Source: Geojedonia sp051814705 (lineage in GTDB: Bacteria > Bacteroidota > Bacteroidia > Flavobacteriales > Flavobacteriaceae). From it: DNA of 64,000 nt. Shown in pieces: positions 59,510 through 64,000 of the stretch. Positions within the stretch are counted from its first letter, which is position 1. Each line of letters starts with the position of its first letter. A model generated the notes under the pieces. The model saw nothing but the letters and a program-made list of their open reading frames with translations, was not told the origin of the DNA and did no database searches. Location of the stretch: the NCBI GenBank assembly GCA_051814705.1, contig JBPWQW010000004.1:62001-126000 (forward strand), read 5' to 3'. The translations under genes were made by a program, and so were the position numbers.

Positions 59510-59538
59510 ATCCCTAACCCTTTCCAAAGGAAAGGGGA
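59510..59538. repeat. CCCTTTCC-GGAAAGGG palindromic element upstream of trpD
   Basis: CCCTTTCC (59518-59525) and GGAAAGGG (59529-59536) form an 8-bp perfect stem around AAA, preceded by ATCCCTAA. It ends 5 bases from the trpD ATG. The rest of the trpG-trpD spacer holds CTGCC...TGCCAACTGAACACTG, another sequence type common in flavobacterial spacers. Confidence 0.82.
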
Positions 59539-59598
59539 TTTTTTAATTTATCTTGTTTTATATTACTGCCTTTTGCCAACTGAACACTGTTAATTTTT

Positions 59599-60165
59599 TT
59601 AGCTGTTTAACCAATTTTTTAATAGCTGTTTTCCATTTGGTGTCAACACCGATTCAGGGTGAAACTGAACCCCCTTAACATCATAAACTTTGTGCCTTAA
59701 CGACATGACTTGCCCGTTTTCATCATAAGAAGTAGCTTCTAATTCATCTGGTAGTTTAGGGTTTACAACCCATGAGTGGTAACGTCCTACTTCTATGGTT
59801 TTTTCCATGTCTTTAAAGAGTATCTCGTTTTCTACACAAACTTTGACTTGAGTCGCAACACCATGAAAAACCGTGTCCAAATTAATTAATGTTCCGCCAA
59901 ATACTTCACCAATGGCTTGTTGTCCTAAACAAACGCCAAGTATACTTTTTGTTTTTGCATAGGTCTTAATGATTTGTTTTAATAAACCAGCTTCATCAGG
60001 AAGACCAGGTCCTGGAGAAAGGACAATTTTATCAAAGTATTCAACTTCTTCCAATTTAAGTTGATCGTTGCGTTTCACGGTGACCTCACAACCTAAATCT
60101 TGTAGGTAATGTACTAGGTTGTAGGTGAAACTGTCATAATTATCGATAACCAATATCTTTTTCAT
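59599..60165 (-). CDS. trpG: Anthranilate synthase glutamine amidotransferase component
   Basis: The 188-residue class I amidotransferase supplies ammonia to TrpE. It begins KKILVIDNYDSFTYNLVHYL and shows LSPGPGLPDEAGLL, the nucleophile in SILGVCLGQQAIGEVFGG (about residue 79), the conserved GRYHSWVV and the His-Glu pair in VQFHPESVLT. It could also serve PabA function in folate synthesis if no separate pabA exists. It starts 2 bases after trpE. Confidence 0.96.
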   Translation of the reverse strand: MKKILVIDNYDSFTYNLVHYLQDLGCEVTVKRNDQLKLEEVEYFDKIVLSPGPGLPDEAGLLKQIIKTYAKTKSILGVCLGQQAIGEVFGGTLINLDTVFHGVATQVKVCVENEILFKDMEKTIEVGRYHSWVVNPKLPDELEATSYDENGQVMSLRHKVYDVKGVQFHPESVLTPNGKQLLKNWLNS

Positions 60166-60167
60166 TG

Positions 60168-61571
60168 TTATATGTTTTCTGCTAATTCAATGGCTTTGGT
60201 CAAAGCCCCTAATTTGTTATAAACTTCCTGCAATTCATTTTCAGGTTTTGATTTTGAAACTAAGCCTGCGCCAGCTTGCCAATGCAATAGATGGTTTTTA
60301 CTTAAAAAAGTCCGAATCATAATGGCGTGATTAAAGTTGCCCTCAAAATCCATAAAACCAATAGCGCCACCATAAAAATCACGACTTGTTTTTTCATAAG
60401 TTTCTATTAACTGCATGGCTTTGTGTTTTGGTGCGCCGCTTAATGTCCCCGCAGGAAAGGTGTCGGCTACGACTTGCATAGTTGTAGTCTCTTTATTTTT
60501 TTTGCCTGTAACTTTGCTCACCAGATGAATGACATGGGAGAAGAACTGCACTTCCCTATAGGTTTCAACTTTAACGTTAGTGCCATTGCGACTTAAATCG
60601 TTGCGTGCTAAATCGACGAGCATCACATGTTCGGCATTTTCCTTATCGTCTTCAGATAAAAGTTTAGCCAGTTCGGCATCTTTTTCGTCATTACCCGTAC
60701 GCTTAAAGGTGCCTGCAATGGGATGAATTTCGGCTTTGCCGTTACTGACAATCAATTGCGCCTCCGGCGAACTTCCAAAGATTTTGAAGTCACCATAATC
60801 AAAATAGAATAAATAAGGCGATGGATTGATGCTTCTTAAAGCACGATAGACATTAAACTCATCTCCTTTAAATCCTTGAGTGAATTTTTTTGAAAGTACC
60901 AGTTGAAAAACATCACCTCTCGCGCAATGTTTTTTTGCCAGTTCTACTTGCTGCTTGTATTCGTCATCTGTAAGATTTGATCTAGTTTTACCATCTTTAT
61001 GAAAGCTAAAAGCCGCAAAGTTTTTTGAAGTGATGAGTTGATAAATTTCATTTATATTGCTTTCGCTATTAAAACAATGGGCGAAAATATAGGCTTCATT
61101 TTTATGATGATTTATGGCGATTATGTTCTGGTAAACGGCATAATAAATATCTGGGATGTTTAAATGACCTTCCTTTTTGGAAATCTGAATGTCTTCAAAA
61201 TAGCGAACAGCATCGTATGCCATATAACCAAAAATTCCATTGTTGATGAATTTGAATTTTTGATCTGAATTAATCTTGAATCGTTTTGTGAATTGATGAA
61301 TTTCTTCGGCTACATTGGTCGTTTCGGTAATTGATTTTGAGTTTGAACTGCGATCTGGAAACGTTTGAGTGATCACTTCATCTTTTACTTTTATGGAAGC
61401 GATTGGATTGAAACAGATATACGAAAAACTGTTGTTGTTGGCATGATAGTCACTACTTTCCAATAAAATACTATTAGGGTATTTATCCCTTATTTTAAGA
61501 TAGATGCTCACAGGAGTGATTGTATCTGCAAGAATATTTTTGTAATGTGTATGTAAATTAAATGGATTCAT
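60168..61571 (-). CDS. trpE: Anthranilate synthase component I
   Basis: This chorismate-utilising enzyme starts the tryptophan branch. The N-terminal part holds NSILLESSDYHANNN, whose LLES matches the tryptophan feedback-inhibition site. The catalytic domain has FKINSDQKFKFINNGIFGYM, DVFQLVLSKKFTQGF, PSPYLFYFDYGDFKIFGSSP, HPIAGTFKRTGNDEKD, HVMLVDLARNDLSRNGTNVK and PAGTLSGAPKHKAMQLIETY. I start at the ATG at 61571 (MNPFNLHTHYK, 467 residues). The frame extends to a GTG at 61601, but the intervening bases form an A-rich leader shared with another gene. Expression is controlled by the attenuator upstream. Confidence 0.96.
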   Translation of the reverse strand: MNPFNLHTHYKNILADTITPVSIYLKIRDKYPNSILLESSDYHANNNSFSYICFNPIASIKVKDEVITQTFPDRSSNSKSITETTNVAEEIHQFTKRFKINSDQKFKFINNGIFGYMAYDAVRYFEDIQISKKEGHLNIPDIYYAVYQNIIAINHHKNEAYIFAHCFNSESNINEIYQLITSKNFAAFSFHKDGKTRSNLTDDEYKQQVELAKKHCARGDVFQLVLSKKFTQGFKGDEFNVYRALRSINPSPYLFYFDYGDFKIFGSSPEAQLIVSNGKAEIHPIAGTFKRTGNDEKDAELAKLLSEDDKENAEHVMLVDLARNDLSRNGTNVKVETYREVQFFSHVIHLVSKVTGKKNKETTTMQVVADTFPAGTLSGAPKHKAMQLIETYEKTSRDFYGGAIGFMDFEGNFNHAIMIRTFLSKNHLLHWQAGAGLVSKSKPENELQEVYNKLGALTKAIELAENI

Positions 61572-61663
61572 CTGTTTATATTTATTTTCTTTCAAACTCA
61601 CATTAACATCTAATTAATCGTTTTTGTGTTTATAATTAATCTTTGATGTTTCATTTTTGGTAT

Positions 61664-61694
61664 TAAAAAAGGCCTGTCGTGAATGACAGGCCTT
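61664..61694 (-). terminator. Attenuator terminator of the trp operon
   Basis: On the minus strand AAGGCCTGTC, loop ATTCAC and GACAGGCCTT form a perfect 10-bp stem (61685-61694 with 61669-61678), followed by a T-run at 61670-61665. It lies between the Trp-rich leader peptide and trpE, about 95 bases upstream of the trpE ATG. This is where transcription should end when tryptophan is plentiful. Confidence 0.9.
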
Positions 61695-61728
61695 GATATT
61701 TTGGTTTTAAATATACAATAGGTTTAGT

Positions 61729-61785
61729 TCACGAAATTGAGTTTCGGGAAATCCACCACCAAGTATGATTTAAAATGTTGTTCAT
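61729..61785 (-). CDS. trpL: Trp operon leader peptide
   Basis: This 18-codon frame reads MNNILNHTWWWISRNSIS and stops at TGA (61731-61729). Three consecutive TGG codons lie at 61761-61753. It starts about 17 bases after a consensus promoter and ends 35 bases before the terminator hairpin. A small hairpin, CGAAA (61746-61742) with TTTCG (61736-61732), begins 6 bases after the last Trp codon. TCGTGAA (61734-61728), which includes the stop codon, is complementary to TTCACGA (61683-61677) in the loop and 3' arm of the terminator. Ribosome stalling at the Trp codons could thus favour the alternative pairing. Length, position and Trp run make a control peptide much likelier than a functional protein. 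Confidence 0.88.
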   Translation of the reverse strand: MNNILNHTWWWISRNSIS

Positions 61786-61801
61786 AATTTTTAATATGCC
61801 C

Positions 61802-61832
61802 CAAATATAGAGATGATAATTAATTTTTCAAA
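61802..61832 (-). promoter_or_regulatory. Consensus promoter of the trp operon
   Basis: On the minus strand TTTG (61832-61829) is followed by exactly 19 bases and TATATTTG (61809-61802), a perfect TTTG-N19-TAnnTTTG. Transcription should start near 61795, about ten bases before the leader-peptide ATG. Confidence 0.88.
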
Positions 61833-61971
61833 TTATTTGGGATAAAAATAAAAAGATTCCTGCATTTGACGGGATTTATAAATTAAAAACGGGTAGGTAC
61901 ATGCACGAGTCTAAGCATTAATTTTTTGTTAAAGTTTTAATTCCTTTTACAAGGATTTTTAATTTTAAGCT

Positions 61972-62493
61972 ATGAAATATATCGTCTTAATTGTTTTGTT
62001 TTCAGTGCTTTCATGTAAAAATGGGAAGAAGGACACTATAATTGCCGAAGCTGAGCCCAAAGCTTCTCAAACAATGCCATTGGAAGTTTATGATTATACG
62101 GGTTTGGAAGTCTTTTTAAATAGAACAGATGATAAAACTTACGTGATTAATTTTTGGGCAACTTGGTGTGCACCCTGCGTTAAAGAGCTTCCTTTTTTTG
62201 AAAAGTTGAATGCGTCTTATGCTAACCGTAATGTTGAGGTTATTTTGGTGAGTTTGGATTTCCCAAAACAATACGACAGTAAATTGAAACCATTTATTAA
62301 GAATAAGAAATTAAAATCCAAGGTGGTCGCTTTAAATGATATGGATACCAACTCTTGGATTCCAAAAATTAGTGAAGATTGGACAGGCGCTATACCCGCC
62401 ACTTTAATTTACAATAAAGATAAACGACAATTTTATGAACATACCTTTAATTATGAGGAGCTTGAAACCCAGGTAAAACAATTTCTAAATTAA
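61972..62493 (+). CDS. TlpA-like thioredoxin-fold lipoprotein
   Basis: This 173-residue protein has a lipoprotein signal with lipobox VLSC (Cys 15), so it is anchored on the periplasmic side. The thioredoxin domain carries YVINFWATWCAPCVKELPFF with redox Cys at about 66 and 69 and the cis-Pro in AIPATLIYNKD. It likely reduces disulfides in exported proteins, as TlpA and ResA do in cytochrome maturation; no cytochrome gene is adjacent. A second thioredoxin-like gene lies 95 bases downstream. Confidence 0.88.
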   Translation: MKYIVLIVLFSVLSCKNGKKDTIIAEAEPKASQTMPLEVYDYTGLEVFLNRTDDKTYVINFWATWCAPCVKELPFFEKLNASYANRNVEVILVSLDFPKQYDSKLKPFIKNKKLKSKVVALNDMDTNSWIPKISEDWTGAIPATLIYNKDKRQFYEHTFNYEELETQVKQFLN

Positions 62494-62588
62494 ATGATTA
62501 TGAAATGCCCATTGACAAATTTTTAAAACAACAGAAGCTGCTAATTGGGCATGGCATCTGACGGTTGAAAAATAATAAATATAAACAG

Positions 62589-63200
62589 ATGAAAACATTC
62601 AAGACTTTTTTGGCTCTATTTGCAATGTATTCCCTTACTGCTTTTACTAACATTAGTGATGGCAAAGGTTACCAAATTGGAGATCTTGCTACAGATTTTA
62701 ACCTTATGAACGTTGATGGTAAAATGGTCTCTTTAGCTGATTATAAACAGGCAAAGGGGTTTGTTGTGATTTTTACATGCAATACCTGTCCTTACGCCAA
62801 AGCCTATGAAGATCGGATCATTAAGCTCGATAAAAAATATGCTAGTAAAGGTTTTCCTGTGATTGCCATTATGCCCAATAATCCTGAGGTTAGTACTGGA
62901 GATAATATGGAGGCCATGACAGCAAGGGCGAAGCAAAAAGCGTATTCATTTCCGTATTTAATGGATACTGGTCAAAAAATTTATCCACAATATGGTGCTA
63001 CCAAAACACCACATGTTTATGTCCTTCAAAAAACAAAAAAAGGAAATGTAGTAAAATATATTGGGGCCATAGATGACAACCATCAAAACGAGAATGCTGT
63101 AAAAACAAAATATGTTGAAGATGCTGTTGATGCGTTATTGGAAGGGAAAGCGATAACATTAACTCAAACAAGGGCATTAGGTTGTACTATAAAAGTTTAA
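62589..63200 (+). CDS. Redoxin/AhpC-like thioredoxin-family protein, exported
   Basis: The 203-residue protein has a signal peptide (FLALFAMYSLTAF) and a peroxiredoxin-like fold: GYQIGDLATDFNLMNVDGKM, FVVIFTCNTCPYAKAYEDRI with a CNTC pair at about residues 64-67, and TPHVYVLQKTKKG. Two further Cys residues are few; one lies in the terminal ALGCTIKV. This subgroup is common in Bacteroidota and its substrates are not known. I start at the ATG at 62589; the frame extends upstream only to a TTG through the A-rich leader AATAAATATAAACAG, which also precedes trpE. Confidence 0.85.
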   Translation: MKTFKTFLALFAMYSLTAFTNISDGKGYQIGDLATDFNLMNVDGKMVSLADYKQAKGFVVIFTCNTCPYAKAYEDRIIKLDKKYASKGFPVIAIMPNNPEVSTGDNMEAMTARAKQKAYSFPYLMDTGQKIYPQYGATKTPHVYVLQKTKKGNVVKYIGAIDDNHQNENAVKTKYVEDAVDALLEGKAITLTQTRALGCTIKV

Positions 63201-63301
63201 CTGTGTTTTAAATGGAATAAAAGCCGCGGTTTATTACTTCAATTTTTTTTTCGGCTATATCATGAAGAAGTGTTAATTTTGTTTTTTAAAATTTATAGAA
63301 A

Positions 63302-63613
63302 GTGGATTTGACACAAGAAGAATGGGTTTCAGAATTTGAAAACGACAATAATGCAGTGATATTGGACGTTAGAACCCTAGCAGAAGTAGAGGAAGGTATT
63401 ATTCCAAATGCTATTCATATTGATATATATAAAGGTCAAGGTTTTATCGATGAGTTGGAAGAGCTGGATAAAACCAAAAACTATTATGTATATTGTAAAT
63501 CGGGTAACCGAAGCAGGCAGGCTTGTTCCATTATGAATCAAATAGGATTTGAAAATGCGTATAATCTTATGGGAGGAATTACTGAGTGGAAAGGCGAATT
63601 ATCATCAAAATAA
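63302..63613 (+). CDS. Rhodanese-like domain protein, cytoplasmic
   Basis: This 103-residue single rhodanese domain contains NNAVILDVRTLAEVEEGIIP and the active-site loop YVYCKSGNRSRQAC, with the persulfide Cys at about residue 65. It lacks a signal peptide, so it acts in the cytoplasm, perhaps as a sulfurtransferase. The start codon is GTG at 63302. A second, exported rhodanese follows 11 bases downstream, which suggests a duplication with change of location. Confidence 0.88.
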   Translation: MDLTQEEWVSEFENDNNAVILDVRTLAEVEEGIIPNAIHIDIYKGQGFIDELEELDKTKNYYVYCKSGNRSRQACSIMNQIGFENAYNLMGGITEWKGELSSK

Positions 63614-63624
63614 ACAAAGTAAAT

Positions 63625-64000
63625 ATGAAAAAATCTATATTTATATTAGGACTTGTAATGTTTTTAGTGACTATGAGTTGCAAAAATGAAGTGCAAGAAG
63701 GTGTAAAATTAGTGACGCCAGCAGAAATGCAAGACATTTTAGAATTGGATGACGTTCAGTTAGTTGATGTTAGAACACCTGATGAATATAAAGATGGTCA
63801 TATTGAAAATTCACAAAATATAGATTATAACTCACCCACTTTTGATGAGGACATCAATAAATTGGATAAAACAAAACCTGTAATTCTGTATTGTGGTTCT
63901 GGCAAACGCAGTGCAAAATGTTCAATAAAACTTATTGCAGCAGGGTTTGAAAAGATTTATGAGTTAGAGGGAGGTATTACCGAATGGAAATATAAAGGTT
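63625..64000 (+). CDS. Rhodanese-like lipoprotein (partial gene)
   Basis: The gene starts at the ATG at 63625 and runs off the right edge; 125 codons are visible. A lipoprotein signal ends VTMSC (Cys 19). The rhodanese domain shows DVQLVDVRTPDEYKDGHIEN and the active-site loop ILYCGSGKRSAKCS with its Cys, followed by LEGGITEWKYKG at the edge. It is probably anchored on the periplasmic side and co-transcribed with the cytoplasmic rhodanese. Confidence 0.87.
   Translation, partial: MKKSIFILGLVMFLVTMSCKNEVQEGVKLVTPAEMQDILELDDVQLVDVRTPDEYKDGHIENSQNIDYNSPTFDEDINKLDKTKPVILYCGSGKRSAKCSIKLIAAGFEKIYELEGGITEWKYKG

Noticed and set aside
62494..62588. ATGCCCA/TGGGCAT inverted repeat between the two thioredoxin-like genes as a terminator
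   Set aside because: The stem is only 7 bp with a loop of about 35 bases and no T-run follows.
1..64000. CRISPR arrays, tRNA or rRNA genes, prophage or insertion-sequence genes
   Set aside because: No regular spaced direct repeats, cloverleaf-type sequences, transposase or phage protein motifs were seen while reading the window; a dedicated search was not possible.

Overview
The window is chromosomal DNA of a member of the Bacteroidota, most likely family Flavobacteriaceae. The evidence is an AT-rich composition with few Shine-Dalgarno sequences, promoters of the form TTTG-N19-TAnnTTTG, a SusC/SusD outer-membrane pair, the DUF6029 and VF530 families, many small palindromic spacer repeats, and a ribosomal-protein superoperon without tuf. 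It is almost entirely core genome. I see no prophage, insertion sequence, CRISPR array, tRNA or rRNA.

Layout. (1) 1-11011: mixed housekeeping. A truncated tricorn-like protease, a second S41 peptidase, a PaiB-like flavoprotein, DUF1569, radC, a deacetylase-like protein that has lost its metal ligands, a YjjG-type nucleotidase, a coiled-coil secreted protein, rarA, a rhomboid protease and rlmB. (2) 11408-21175, all minus strand: DUF6029, TlpA-like and DUF3179 genes form a cassette; beyond a terminator lie susD and susC, then an Omp85-type barrel. (3) 21349-38499, plus strand: rpsL-rpsG-fusA and the S10, spc and alpha ribosomal operons run together without interruption (31 genes, including secY, infA, rpmJ and rpoA), closed by a clear terminator. 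(4) 38585-54989: central metabolism and envelope genes (carA, eno, gltA, an arginine-deiminase-fold hydrolase, psd, cdsA, LUD protein, ftsH, rsfS, birA, pyrE, Nudix, DEAD-box helicase, VF530). (5) 54327-61832, minus strand: a complete trp operon, trpE-G-D-C-F-B-A, plus one uncharacterised gene coupled to trpA. (6) 61972-64000: two thioredoxin-fold proteins and two rhodaneses.

The strongest regulatory observation is a complete trp attenuator upstream of trpE: a consensus promoter, an 18-codon leader peptide with three consecutive Trp codons, a small hairpin overlapping the leader, and an intrinsic terminator. TrpE keeps the LLES feedback motif, so the pathway appears to be controlled both at transcription and at the enzyme.

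The second theme is small palindromic repeats at gene junctions, concentrated in the trp operon. Three copies of one family sit at trpG/trpD, trpC/trpF and the 5' end of trpF; they supply the trpC stop codon and rewrite the trpF start. A different palindrome touches the trpA start. Another spacer, inside the S10 operon between rpsJ and rplC, contains a hairpin followed by seven T residues.
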